64,000 nucleotides of DNA, taken from contig NZ_CP117877.1 in NCBI RefSeq assembly GCF_028736115.1, positions 2,852,001 to 2,916,000 of the forward strand. Direction: 5' to 3'. The position numbers and the translations under genes are program-made. The first letter of the stretch is position 1, and every line of letters starts with the position of its first letter. The notes under the pieces are model-generated. The model saw nothing but the letters and a program-made list of their open reading frames with translations. It ran no database searches and was not told the origin of the DNA. The DNA comes from Mucilaginibacter sp. KACC 22063. GTDB lineage: Bacteria > Bacteroidota > Bacteroidia > Sphingobacteriales > Sphingobacteriaceae. This document shows, in pieces, positions 46,454 through 55,078 of this stretch.

Positions 46454-47776
46454 ATGAAAAACAACGTTCAACCTTCAGAAGGTAAACTTGGTATTTTGAT
46501 ACCGGGTCTGGGTGCTGTTGCCACTACCTTAATTGCAGGTGTAGTAGCCGTAAACAAAGGGTTGTCTCAACCTTTCGGTTCACTTACACAAATGGGCAAT
46601 ATCCGTATAGGTAAAAGAACTGAAAACCGTTCACCAAAAATAAAAGACTTCGTGCCTTTAACGCCCCTTACCGATGTTGTTTTCGGTGGTTGGGATGTAT
46701 ATAGTGATAATGTTTACGAAGCTGCTGTACATGCTAAAGTTTTAGAAAAAGATCTGCTCAATTCTGTCAAAGAAGAACTGGAAGCTATCGTTCCGATGAA
46801 AGCTGCTTTTGATAAAGATTATGCACGTAACCTTGACGGTACCCACGTAAAACAAGGTACCCGTGCCGAACTTGCCCAGCAGTTAATTGACGATATCAAC
46901 AACTTTAAAGCACAGCACAACCTTGACCGTGTTGTAGTTTTATGGTGTGGTTCTACAGAAGTTTACTTCGAAGAAACCGAAATTCACCAAACTGTTGAAG
47001 CTTTCGAAGCTGCTTTAGCTAACGATGATAAACTGATTTCGCCAAGTATGCTTTATGCATATGCAGCTTTAAAATTAGGCCACCCTTACGTAAACGGTGC
47101 TCCTAACTTAACAGTTGACATCCCTGCAATGGTTGAGCTTGCTAAACGCACCGAAACACCAATTGCCGGTAAAGATTTTAAAACTGGTCAAACTTTAATG
47201 AAGACCATCCTTGCTCCAGGTTTGGCTGCACGCGCACTTGGTGTTAAAGGCTGGTTCTCTACCAACATTTTAGGTAACCGCGATGGTTTAGTACTTGATG
47301 ATCCTGAAAACTTCAAAACTAAAGAGGTTTCTAAATTAAGCGTATTAGAAGATATCCTTCAACCTGAAGCTAACCCTGAGCTTTATGGTGAGCTTTACCA
47401 CAAAGTACGTATCAACTACTACCCTCCTCACGGTGATAACAAAGAGAGCTGGGACAACATCGACATTTTTGGCTGGTTAGGTTACCACATGCAAATCAAG
47501 ATCAACTTTTTGTGCCGCGATTCAATTTTAGCAGCACCGGTAGCACTTGACCTTGCCCTTTTCAGCGACCTTGCTAAACGTGCAGGTATGAGCGGTATTC
47601 AGGAGTGGTTATCTTTCTACTTAAAATCCCCACAGGCTGCGCCTGGCTTACGTCCGGAGCACGATATTTTCAAACAGTTAATGAAACTGCAAAATACCCT
47701 GCGCCACATGATGGGCGAAGATTTAATTACCCACTTAGGTTTAGATTACTACCAGGAACTTGTAGATCATTTATAA
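46454..47776 (+). CDS. ino1: Myo-inositol-1(3)-phosphate synthase
   Basis: Converts glucose-6-phosphate to inositol-3-phosphate in an NAD-dependent isomerisation. The 440-residue protein has the Rossmann start GILIPGLGAVATTLIAG, catalytic-site motifs GKDFKTGQT and STNILGNRDG, and the family signature INFLCRDSILAAPVALDLA. It supplies the head group for the inositol lipid steps encoded downstream. It follows the SDR gene in the same unit and ends at a terminator. Codon use suggests good expression. Confidence 0.96.
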   Translation: MKNNVQPSEGKLGILIPGLGAVATTLIAGVVAVNKGLSQPFGSLTQMGNIRIGKRTENRSPKIKDFVPLTPLTDVVFGGWDVYSDNVYEAAVHAKVLEKDLLNSVKEELEAIVPMKAAFDKDYARNLDGTHVKQGTRAELAQQLIDDINNFKAQHNLDRVVVLWCGSTEVYFEETEIHQTVEAFEAALANDDKLISPSMLYAYAALKLGHPYVNGAPNLTVDIPAMVELAKRTETPIAGKDFKTGQTLMKTILAPGLAARALGVKGWFSTNILGNRDGLVLDDPENFKTKEVSKLSVLEDILQPEANPELYGELYHKVRINYYPPHGDNKESWDNIDIFGWLGYHMQIKINFLCRDSILAAPVALDLALFSDLAKRAGMSGIQEWLSFYLKSPQAAPGLRPEHDIFKQLMKLQNTLRHMMGEDLITHLGLDYYQELVDHL

Positions 47777-47794
47777 GATTTCATGTATATACAG

Positions 47795-47825
47795 AACGGC
47801 TGCCTATGGTGGCCGTTTTCTTTTA
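47795..47825 (+). terminator. Terminator after ino1
   Basis: AACGGC and GCCGTT form the outer stem around a short internal hairpin, followed by TTTTCTTTTATT. Confidence 0.75.
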
Positions 47826-47846
47826 TTCTTGTTACAATTCAATCAA

Positions 47847-47876
47847 AAAAATTAATCAATCATTTGATTAATTTTT
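47847..47876. repeat. AT-rich perfect palindrome
   Basis: 13-bp arms (AAAAATTAATCAA and complement) flank a 4-nt loop, 22 nt after the ino1 terminator and 175 nt before the DUF5686 gene. It may be a second terminator or a regulator site for the second half of the lipid locus. Confidence 0.5.
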
Positions 47877-48050
47877 GACTTTCTTTCTACAATATTCTCG
47901 TTTTAAATTTTCACTTTTGCGGCTATCAATTATCAATATGTTAAATAACGTTAATTGATTTTATTAAGATAAGTCTGGCAACAGTTAAACGTTATAGATT
48001 ATCTAAGGTCATACTAAACAAAAAGGATAATTGCAGGTATTGTAACTTGA

Positions 48051-50606
48051 ATGAGCTTTAACAACTTGAATAAATTTATTTTATCGCTATTACTATTTGT
48101 TATTGCTTCTTCGGTTGCACTGGCCCAAAATACCGTAGTAAGCGGTACAGTAACAGATGCCGCAACCAAACGCCCCCTATCCTATGTCACAGTTGCTTTT
48201 ACCGGAAGCAGTATTGGCATGAACACCGATGATAAGGGAAACTTCTCACTTAAATCTATAAAGCCCTACTCGCAGATCACCGTATCGTTTGTAGGTTACA
48301 AAACCGTCACGATGCCTGTAAAGCCTGAAACAGAGCAGGTCATTAACGTTCGACTGTTTCCTGATACTAAACAGCTAAATGAGGTTATAGTAAAATCGGG
48401 CAAGAAACAACGATACAGAAATAAGGACAACCCGGCTGTTGAGCTGATACGCAAAGTAATTGAGAACAAGCCAAAGAACAAGCCCGAAGCTTATAACTTT
48501 GTTGAGTATAAAGAGTATGACAAGACGCAGATGTCTTTCATCAACGTGTCTGAAAAACTGGGTGACAAAAAATTCTTCAGAAAATATAAGTTTTTCCTGG
48601 ATAATAAGGACAGTACATTACTGCCTGGCAAGACCCTGTTACCTGTATTTTTAACAGAAAAGTTATCCCAAAACTATTATCGCCGTGATCCTGAAAAGAA
48701 AAAGCAGATCACCCTTGGAGAAAAAACGGTTAATATAGGGGCTTTCTTAGACAGCGAAGGTTTCAGCACTTATTTCAAGCGTATGTATAATGATATTGAT
48801 ATATATCAGAATAACATATTCTTGATGACCAATCAGTTCCTTAGTCCTATTGCTGATGCTGCGCCAACCTTTTATAAGTTTTTCATAACCGATACAGTTA
48901 TGGTAAATAATACCAAACTGATACAGTTAAGCTTTACGCCACGTAACACAACGGATATGCTTTTTGAAGGTGATATTTTTATCACACTTGATGGTAATTA
49001 TGCCGTACAAAAAGCAAACTTGACTATTAACAAAAGCATCAATCTTAACTGGGTACGTACACTACACGCCAATCTTGATTTTGAACAAAACCCTGATGGC
49101 CGCTGGCACATGAGCCGCAGCGATATTCAGGCCGATTTTGGGATAAGCAAAAAAGGCGACCACGGATTATTTGGTGAACGTACGATAACGTTTAAAAATT
49201 ATGTTATCAATAAACCCCGTCCTGATACTACCTACGAGGGTTTGAGTGAAATAACAACAGATGATGCTAAACGGCGAACCGACCAGTTTTGGGCAGATAA
49301 CCGTTTGGATACGTTAAGCAAGGCGGAATCAAAAGTCTATGGCAATATTGATAGCCTGCACCGCATGCCATCATACAGACGCACTTCAGATATCATTGCT
49401 TTATTATTAGCGGGCTATAAATCATTCGGCAAATTTGAAGTTGGACCTTCAAGTACCTTTTACAGCTTTAACCCTATTGAAGGTTTGCGATTACGCCTGG
49501 GTGGGCGTACTACGCCTGAGTTAAGCAAGCGTTACTACTTTGAAACCTATGGTGCTTATGGTTTTAAAGACGAAAAGTGGAAGTATTTTTTAAGCGCCAC
49601 CTATTCCCTTAATGATAAGTCAATCTATAGTTTCCCTCAGCACTACATCAGGGCAAGCTATCAGCACGATACCTCTATTCCGGGTGCTGATCTACAATTT
49701 GTTCAGGAAGACAATTTCCTGTTATCATTTAAACGCGGCGTTAACGATAAATATTTATACAACGACTTTTACCGCTTGGATTATGTAAGTGAATTTCAAA
49801 ATCACTTTTCTTATTCAATCGGTTTAAAAAATTGGAAACAAGCTCCGGCTGGTTCACTATACTTCAACAACTTTGTTGATGGCCTCCCCAACAGTATTCA
49901 TGACCTGACTACTACAGAAGCTACCCTGCAGCTGCGCTATGCACCGCATGAGCAATTTTACCAGGGTAAACTTTACCGCACCCCTATCTTCACTAAATAT
50001 CCTATTATTACCTTCAACTTTACCGAAGGATTGAAGGATGTTTTTGGCGGCGAATACAATTATTCAAAGGTTGACCTGCGGATTGATAAGCATACTTATT
50101 TCTCTCAATTAGGCTATGCCGATATCACTTTACAGGGTGGCAATATTTTTGGCAAGGTACCTTACCCTTTATTGGTAGTACATAGAGCCAACCAGACTTA
50201 TGCGTACGATCTTGACTCCTATAACCTCATGAATTTCATGGAGTTTGTGAGTGACCATTATGCAGCGTTTACTATTGACCAGCATTTTAACGGTTTCTTC
50301 TTTAATAAAATACCTTTATTAAAACGCTTAAAATGGCGCGAAACCTTTTCATTTAAAGCATTATACGGCGGTGTAAGAGACGAGAACAATCCAGCTTTAC
50401 ACCCCTCATTATATCAATTCCCTGTTGAAAGTAGCGGCGCACCTATCACTTATGCATTGGGTTCAAAACCTTACATAGAAGGTAGCGTTGGTATCGAAAA
50501 TATATTTAAATTTATTAGGGTTGACCTTGTAAGAAGATTCAATTACCTGGATCATCCAAATGCACCTGAATGGGGAATACGTACAAGAGTTAAATTTGAT
50601 TTTTAA
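48051..50606 (+). CDS. DUF5686 outer-membrane protein with carboxypeptidase-like regulatory domain
   Basis: An 851-residue exported protein. The signal peptide ends at ALAQ. Residues about 28-110 form a CarboxypepD_reg-like beta-sandwich (VVSGTVTDAATKRPLSYVTV, then SVGYKT-like VSFVGYKTVTM). The rest is a DUF5686 region that becomes a beta-barrel and ends in KFDF, the usual C-terminal aromatic of outer-membrane barrels. Family function is unknown. It heads the second half of the sphingolipid locus, 19 nt before the CDP-alcohol phosphatidyltransferase gene, so a role in placing lipids in the outer membrane is a hypothesis. Confidence 0.85.
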   Translation: MSFNNLNKFILSLLLFVIASSVALAQNTVVSGTVTDAATKRPLSYVTVAFTGSSIGMNTDDKGNFSLKSIKPYSQITVSFVGYKTVTMPVKPETEQVINVRLFPDTKQLNEVIVKSGKKQRYRNKDNPAVELIRKVIENKPKNKPEAYNFVEYKEYDKTQMSFINVSEKLGDKKFFRKYKFFLDNKDSTLLPGKTLLPVFLTEKLSQNYYRRDPEKKKQITLGEKTVNIGAFLDSEGFSTYFKRMYNDIDIYQNNIFLMTNQFLSPIADAAPTFYKFFITDTVMVNNTKLIQLSFTPRNTTDMLFEGDIFITLDGNYAVQKANLTINKSINLNWVRTLHANLDFEQNPDGRWHMSRSDIQADFGISKKGDHGLFGERTITFKNYVINKPRPDTTYEGLSEITTDDAKRRTDQFWADNRLDTLSKAESKVYGNIDSLHRMPSYRRTSDIIALLLAGYKSFGKFEVGPSSTFYSFNPIEGLRLRLGGRTTPELSKRYYFETYGAYGFKDEKWKYFLSATYSLNDKSIYSFPQHYIRASYQHDTSIPGADLQFVQEDNFLLSFKRGVNDKYLYNDFYRLDYVSEFQNHFSYSIGLKNWKQAPAGSLYFNNFVDGLPNSIHDLTTTEATLQLRYAPHEQFYQGKLYRTPIFTKYPIITFNFTEGLKDVFGGEYNYSKVDLRIDKHTYFSQLGYADITLQGGNIFGKVPYPLLVVHRANQTYAYDLDSYNLMNFMEFVSDHYAAFTIDQHFNGFFFNKIPLLKRLKWRETFSFKALYGGVRDENNPALHPSLYQFPVESSGAPITYALGSKPYIEGSVGIENIFKFIRVDLVRRFNYLDHPNAPEWGIRTRVKFDF

Positions 50607-50625
50607 ATTTGCATCTGCGAAAAAC

Positions 50626-51354
50626 ATGGCACAACAAACTACATCATTACGCACATCTGCACAGCTTACCATTTACAAGGTAATTGATCCTTTTGTAAAG
50701 GTGTTAATTAAACTCGGCCTTACGCCTAATGCAGTTACAACAATAGGTTTTATGCTTAATGTTGGTGTAGCTGTCATATTTGTTATCGGTGCCGAAGAAG
50801 GCAACCGTGGTGACCTTACCTACGTAGGTTGGGCTGGCGGCCTGATTTTATTTGCAGGCTTATTTGATATGCTCGACGGGCAGGTGGCACGTTTAGGCAA
50901 TATGAAATCTACTTTTGGTGCGCTTTACGATTCTGTGCTCGACCGCTATAGCGAACTGGTGATGTTTTTAGGAATTTGCTGGTACCTGGTTGCTCACCAC
51001 TATTTTTTAAGCTCATTATTTGCCTTTATCGCCTTAATAGGCTCTATGATGGTTAGCTACGTACGTGCACGTGCCGAAGGCTTGGGCATTGAGTGTAAAG
51101 GTGGTTTAATGCAACGCCCCGAACGTGTTATAACAATCGGCCTGTGCGCCATACTATGCGGCGTAACCTCATTATATATCGGCGGCGATTACAAATTATA
51201 TGTACCTGGTGTAAAATATCACATTTTTGAAACCATGTCTATTTTTACCATTCCTATCGCTGCACTTGCTGTTCTAACAAATATCACTGCTTTCAACAGG
51301 TTGGTTGATGCCAAGAAAAGCTTGCTGGAAAAAGAAAATCCTAAAAATAATTAA
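50626..51354 (+). CDS. CDP-alcohol phosphatidyltransferase, candidate phosphatidylinositol-phosphate synthase
   Basis: A 242-residue membrane enzyme that joins CDP-diacylglycerol to an alcohol phosphate. The full signature D81-x2-D84-G-x2-A-R89-x8-G98-x3-D102-x3-D106 is present. Six membrane segments follow the usual layout. With ino1 in the same locus, inositol-3-phosphate is the most likely acceptor, giving phosphatidylinositol phosphate, as for the homologue in Bacteroides thetaiotaomicron. Glycerol-phosphate or serine specificity is the alternative. ATG 50626 is chosen; the frame extends into the previous gene. Confidence 0.87.
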   Translation: MAQQTTSLRTSAQLTIYKVIDPFVKVLIKLGLTPNAVTTIGFMLNVGVAVIFVIGAEEGNRGDLTYVGWAGGLILFAGLFDMLDGQVARLGNMKSTFGALYDSVLDRYSELVMFLGICWYLVAHHYFLSSLFAFIALIGSMMVSYVRARAEGLGIECKGGLMQRPERVITIGLCAILCGVTSLYIGGDYKLYVPGVKYHIFETMSIFTIPIAALAVLTNITAFNRLVDAKKSLLEKENPKNN

Positions 51355-51362
51355 TTCGTACT

Positions 51363-51947
51363 TTGAAACAACTTTTACTATTTCTTTCGTTAACGGCAAG
51401 CAGTTTTTTGCCGGCTAAATACACAAATAACCACGTTTCTCATAGTCTTACTGGACCAGATACACTAAAGAACCACAAATCTGAAAATAAATATCCTGCG
51501 CTGCCTGCATCTGTAAACCATTTGTTTTATGTACAGCGCGACCCTAATGCAAACACGATTGTATATGAGCTGAATGCGCCTAATGGCAAACTGGACGAGG
51601 AAGAACCCGTGCATGCTTACTGGATCCGTTATGCAGCCAAAGGAGAACATGCAGAACTGAATTACATACAACGTAAGTTTGCCTACGGCCTTAACCAAAA
51701 GCCACTGGGAAACGGAAAATATGATATCAGGGTGGTGTCTTACAAAAAGTATCCTATGACATTAATGAAGTCACAGGACGGTAAATATCACATTTTCGCA
51801 ACTATTGGGCAGAAACAAGTAATATTAAACCGTATTTTTGTGCGGATTGAAGGCGGGTCATTCTGGATTCCAAACGTATTGTATGTTGAATTAAGAGGGT
51901 CTGATCCTGTAACCGGACAAGAAATAGTAGATAGATTTAAACCCTGA
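51363..51947 (+). CDS. Secreted DUF4833-like protein
   Basis: A 194-residue exported protein. There is no ATG at the N-terminus; TTG 51363 begins exactly at a signal peptide (MKQLLLFLSLTASSFLPAKY with TTG read as Met) and the frame is closed just upstream by the stop of the phosphatidyltransferase, so TTG is the start. The mature part is beta-rich, with NTIVYELNAPNGKLDEEEPV and a HAYWIRYAAKGE stretch typical of DUF4833. Function unknown. It lies 8 nt after the phosphatidyltransferase and 6 nt before the hydroxylase gene, so it is co-expressed with inositol lipid enzymes. Confidence 0.8.
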   Translation: MKQLLLFLSLTASSFLPAKYTNNHVSHSLTGPDTLKNHKSENKYPALPASVNHLFYVQRDPNANTIVYELNAPNGKLDEEEPVHAYWIRYAAKGEHAELNYIQRKFAYGLNQKPLGNGKYDIRVVSYKKYPMTLMKSQDGKYHIFATIGQKQVILNRIFVRIEGGSFWIPNVLYVELRGSDPVTGQEIVDRFKP

Positions 51948-51953
51948 TTAGCC

Positions 51954-52580
51954 ATGGCAAAGAATTATATATCAAACTCGCAGGAATCTGTGCGCATGTT
52001 TAAGAGTGATTTTTTAGAGAGCTTATCTAAGGTTCACTTTTTTGTTCCGATAATTATTTATTTACCGGTAATATTAGTGTGCTTATATATGGGCATTGAT
52101 GCGCATATCCCTGTAACACGCTTTTTAATATTAATGGTTTCGGGCCTGTTCATCTGGACATTTGTTGAATACGCCTTACACCGTTTTGTTTTTCACTTTG
52201 TACCAAAAGCAGAATGGGCATTGCGTTTACACTTCATTTTTCACGGTGTACACCATGATTATCCAAGCGATAAAAAACGTTTAGTGATGCCGCCTTCAGC
52301 AAGTATTCCACTGGCATTAGGCTTTTTCTTTTTGTTCCGTGCTATATTACCGTTGCATACAGACGTATATCCCTTTTTTGCAACCTTTATTTTAGGATAC
52401 CTGTTTTATGATATTGGCCATTATGCCATCCACCACTTTAACTTTAAAGGCGGTATCTGGAAAAGCATTAAACGCCATCACATGCTGCATCATTACCAGG
52501 ATCCAACTAAAGGATACGGTGTAAGCTCTGCTTTATGGGATAAGGTATTTCAATCAGATTTTGAGGAAAAAGCTAAATAA
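51954..52580 (+). CDS. Fatty acid 2-hydroxylase-like (sterol desaturase superfamily)
   Basis: A 208-residue membrane di-iron hydroxylase. The histidine motifs are H76-x4-H81, H97-x2-H100-H101, H156-x3-H160-H161 and H175-H176-x2-H179-H180. The stretch HGVHHDYPSDKKRLVMPPSA strongly resembles the catalytic region of yeast Scs7 and mammalian FA2H, which hydroxylate the N-acyl chain of ceramide at C2. There is no cytochrome b5 domain, so electrons must come from another protein. Within a sphingolipid locus this predicts 2-hydroxy ceramides. Its stop overlaps the next start (TAATG). Confidence 0.87.
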   Translation: MAKNYISNSQESVRMFKSDFLESLSKVHFFVPIIIYLPVILVCLYMGIDAHIPVTRFLILMVSGLFIWTFVEYALHRFVFHFVPKAEWALRLHFIFHGVHHDYPSDKKRLVMPPSASIPLALGFFFLFRAILPLHTDVYPFFATFILGYLFYDIGHYAIHHFNFKGGIWKSIKRHHMLHHYQDPTKGYGVSSALWDKVFQSDFEEKAK

Positions 52581-53536
52581 TGGACCTCGCCTCCTCCTTT
52601 GAACTATTCCCCACTGTAAATAAAAAAACAGCAATAACACTTGCATTGCTTTCAGTAGCTTATGTGGTGCTGTCGTACTTTGTGGTTGGCTACAAGTCTG
52701 ATCAATTGGTACTCCTAGGCTTGGTGAATGGCCTGTATTACTTATCGGGATATACCCGCCGCTTTGTCACAGGCTTCGCTATATTTATAGTTTACTGGAT
52801 CATTTTCGATTACATGAAAGCCTTTCCAAACTACCGCTTCAATCCGGTACACATAGGCGATCTCTATAGCACCGAGAAAAAACTATTTGGCATACATAGT
52901 AACGGGCTTATATTTACCCCAAACGAATACCTGAAAGCGAATAGCCGCAGCTGGCTTGATGTAATTACCGGTATCTTTTATTTATGCTGGATACCTGTTC
53001 CGCTTGGCTTTGCAGCTTATCTGTTATTTACAAGGCCAAAGCAGTTCCTGGGTTTTGCACTTACCTTTTTCCTGGTAAATCTATTGGGCTTTGTAGTATA
53101 CTACACCTACCCTGCTGCGCCACCATGGTATATACAGGAACACGGCTTCAAATTCATTCCCTTAATAAAAGGAAGCACGGCAGGCCTTGCCCGTTTTGAC
53201 AACTATTTCCATGCGGGGATATTCAAAGGCATCTACGAAAAAGGCTCTAACGTATTTGCAGCCATGCCTTCGCTACATTCGGCTTATCCGGTGATTGTCC
53301 TATATTATGGACTAAAAAACAAACTGGGCTTAGTCAACATTTTATTTGCTACAGTAGTATTGGGTATTTGGTTTACAGCAGTTTATGCAAGCCATCACTA
53401 TGTTTTAGATGTAATGGCAGGTATTACAACGGCTATTGTAGGTATATCGCTATTTAACCTGATACTTGCTAAAAGCAAATCCTTTCAAAATTTCATAAAC
53501 GCATACGAAAAACTAATTATTAAGTGTAAAAACTAA
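52580..53536 (+). CDS. PAP2/AUR1-like membrane phosphotransferase, candidate inositol phosphorylceramide synthase
   Basis: A 318-residue protein with about eight membrane segments. The PAP2-type active site is spread as in AUR1: YPAAPPWYI (C1-like), MPSLHSAYP with catalytic His, and YASHHYVLDVMAG with the His/Asp pair. AUR1 moves phosphoinositol from phosphatidylinositol to ceramide; the location as last gene of an inositol sphingolipid locus supports the same reaction. A plain lipid phosphatase is the alternative. Translation is coupled to the hydroxylase gene. Confidence 0.83.
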   Translation: MDLASSFELFPTVNKKTAITLALLSVAYVVLSYFVVGYKSDQLVLLGLVNGLYYLSGYTRRFVTGFAIFIVYWIIFDYMKAFPNYRFNPVHIGDLYSTEKKLFGIHSNGLIFTPNEYLKANSRSWLDVITGIFYLCWIPVPLGFAAYLLFTRPKQFLGFALTFFLVNLLGFVVYYTYPAAPPWYIQEHGFKFIPLIKGSTAGLARFDNYFHAGIFKGIYEKGSNVFAAMPSLHSAYPVIVLYYGLKNKLGLVNILFATVVLGIWFTAVYASHHYVLDVMAGITTAIVGISLFNLILAKSKSFQNFINAYEKLIIKCKN

Positions 53537-53642
53537 CTATTTTACTTTCAACGATTTACTTATTAAAGTAATTTTCTGCGGCTCTTACGACTTAGGCACG
53601 GCGTTTGTAATTATCAATTTAACTTATTGTATTACAATCCGC

Positions 53643-54374
53643 ATGAAAAAGTTATTACTATTATCATCAATTATATTAGCCGCTACTTTTGCGAAAGCAG
53701 GAATAATCAGTGATCCGGATAGTTTGATCAAAGCACAGATCGAAGTTTCTAAATCAGATACGGTTAAGGCTAAATTATATAACGACTTAGCTAACCATTA
53801 TATGGCTTATGCTGCAATACAAGACAGAGAGGTAAGAACTGCCTACCAGGAAAATGCCTTAAACTATACACTTAAAGCGTTGCACCATTATTACCGTATT
53901 GATGACAGCACCAGCATGCGTGCCTGCTATGATCGCCTTTCACGAGTGTACCGTGATCAAAAGAAATTCAGCCAGGCAAAATGGTTCATACTACAATCTA
54001 ATACCATGGCCCGTAATCAAAACGACCAGGCTAATATTGTTGCGTCACTGATTACACTTGCCGGTATCAAGATGGATATTAAAGATTACGATCTTGCCGT
54101 AGGCGACTTGAAAGAGGCATTATCATTGTCATCAGTAAACCGTTACTCAGATCAGCAAACTAATATTATGCTGGCTTATGCCCGTTTGTACAATAGTACC
54201 CATAAACCTACCAAAGCGGCAGCAGCCATGAAGCGTTATGCATTTATGAAAGATAGCATGAAACGCGATTCTCAGCTGAGAAGAATGGCTAAACTTGGTC
54301 CAAAAAAAAAGTATTACCTCGCAAGCAACAAAGTACAGTCAAACAGCAAGGGTACCCAATCGGTATCACTTTAA
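53643..54374 (+). CDS. TPR-repeat exported protein (zero-frame product)
   Basis: A 243-residue protein with a signal peptide (MKKLLLLSSIILAATFAKA) and four to five tetratricopeptide-like helical pairs (residues 35-200, e.g. ACYDRLSRVYRDQKKFSQAKW). The last 20 residues after GPKKK are hydrophilic and of poor quality. An A9 run at 54302-54310, in the form A AAA AAG, leads by a -1 shift into a reading frame that encodes a transmembrane helix and basic tail and ends at the terminator. The anchored form is probably the ancestral or full-length product. TPR proteins with such anchors are common in Bacteroidota sensor systems. Confidence 0.8.
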   Translation: MKKLLLLSSIILAATFAKAGIISDPDSLIKAQIEVSKSDTVKAKLYNDLANHYMAYAAIQDREVRTAYQENALNYTLKALHHYYRIDDSTSMRACYDRLSRVYRDQKKFSQAKWFILQSNTMARNQNDQANIVASLITLAGIKMDIKDYDLAVGDLKEALSLSSVNRYSDQQTNIMLAYARLYNSTHKPTKAAAAMKRYAFMKDSMKRDSQLRRMAKLGPKKKYYLASNKVQSNSKGTQSVSL

Positions 54375-54451
54375 TAGCGATACTGGTTGTTGTTATTCTC
54401 ATTATAGTCGTCATCATATTTTACAGGCGACGTAAATCATCAAGGATTTAA
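54302..54451 (+). other. -1 frame extension of the TPR protein (slippery site plus transmembrane tail)
   Basis: Slippery heptamer A AAA AAG at 54305-54311 is in phase with the zero frame. From 54311 the -1 frame reads 46 residues: a basic linker, the helix LIAILVVVILIIVVIIF and the stop-transfer tail YRRRKSSRI, ending at TAA 54449-54451. This stop overlaps the first base pairs of the terminator hairpin, whereas the zero-frame stop is 75 nt earlier. Programmed frameshift, transcriptional slippage, natural indel and sequencing error are all possible. Confidence 0.7.
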
Positions 54452-54479
54452 AGCGGTTAAACTATTAACCGCTTTTTTT
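54450..54479 (+). terminator. Terminator of the TPR gene
   Basis: A perfect 11-bp stem (AAAGCGGTTAA and complement) with loop ACTA is followed by a run of T. It ends the TPR gene at its -1 frame stop. Confidence 0.92.
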
Positions 54480-54492
54480 GTCAGATAAGGGT

Positions 54493-55074
54493 ATGAATAA
54501 GAAGTTGATTTTTGGTGGGATAATGATGTTCTTATTGGTTGGATTGTCATTACTGGTACAATCGCAGGATGTAGTATCAGACGACCAGTTTAAACAAGAA
54601 TTTCTATACCGGATTAATAAAGTACGTGCAGCAGGCTGCAATTGCGGCAGAAAGCGCATGCCCCCTGCCCCTCCCATTACCTGGAATAACGTGTTAGAAT
54701 CTGCTGCTATTGGCCATGCAAAAGACATGAACGCTCGTAATTATTTTAGCCATACCAGTAAAGATGGACGCAGCATTGAAGACCGTATCCTGAATGCCGG
54801 TTATAATTATAAAGGTTATCAGAGCTTTGCAATTGGCGAAAACATTGCTTATGGGCAGCAAAGCATTGCTGAGGTTACCAACGGGTGGTTTAAAAGCGAA
54901 GGTCATTGCCGTAACCTGATGAACCCGGACTTTAAAGAAGTTGGTGTAGCACGAAGCGGCTTATATTGGGTACAGGACTTTGGCGGCCGCGTACCCTTTA
55001 CTGCTGCGCAGCAACAAATGATTAAGAATGGGGCTAAACTAATCTTTAAAAAAGAAAAGGCTGGCCACGAATGA
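54493..55074 (+). CDS. CAP-domain (SCP/PR-1) protein
   Basis: A 193-residue exported protein: an N-terminal hydrophobic segment (signal peptide or anchor, LIFGGIMMFLLVGLSLLVQS) and one CAP domain. Typical elements are ESAAIGHAKDMNARNYFSHT, AIGENIAYGQQS and GHCRNLMNPDFKEVGVA, the last with the conserved His and Glu. CAP proteins of bacteria are secreted and mostly of unknown function, with some binding lipids. Starts 14 nt after the TPR gene terminator; ATG 54493 is preferred over the TTG at 54478. Confidence 0.87.
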   Translation: MNKKLIFGGIMMFLLVGLSLLVQSQDVVSDDQFKQEFLYRINKVRAAGCNCGRKRMPPAPPITWNNVLESAAIGHAKDMNARNYFSHTSKDGRSIEDRILNAGYNYKGYQSFAIGENIAYGQQSIAEVTNGWFKSEGHCRNLMNPDFKEVGVARSGLYWVQDFGGRVPFTAAQQQMIKNGAKLIFKKEKAGHE

Positions 55075-55078
55075 TTGC

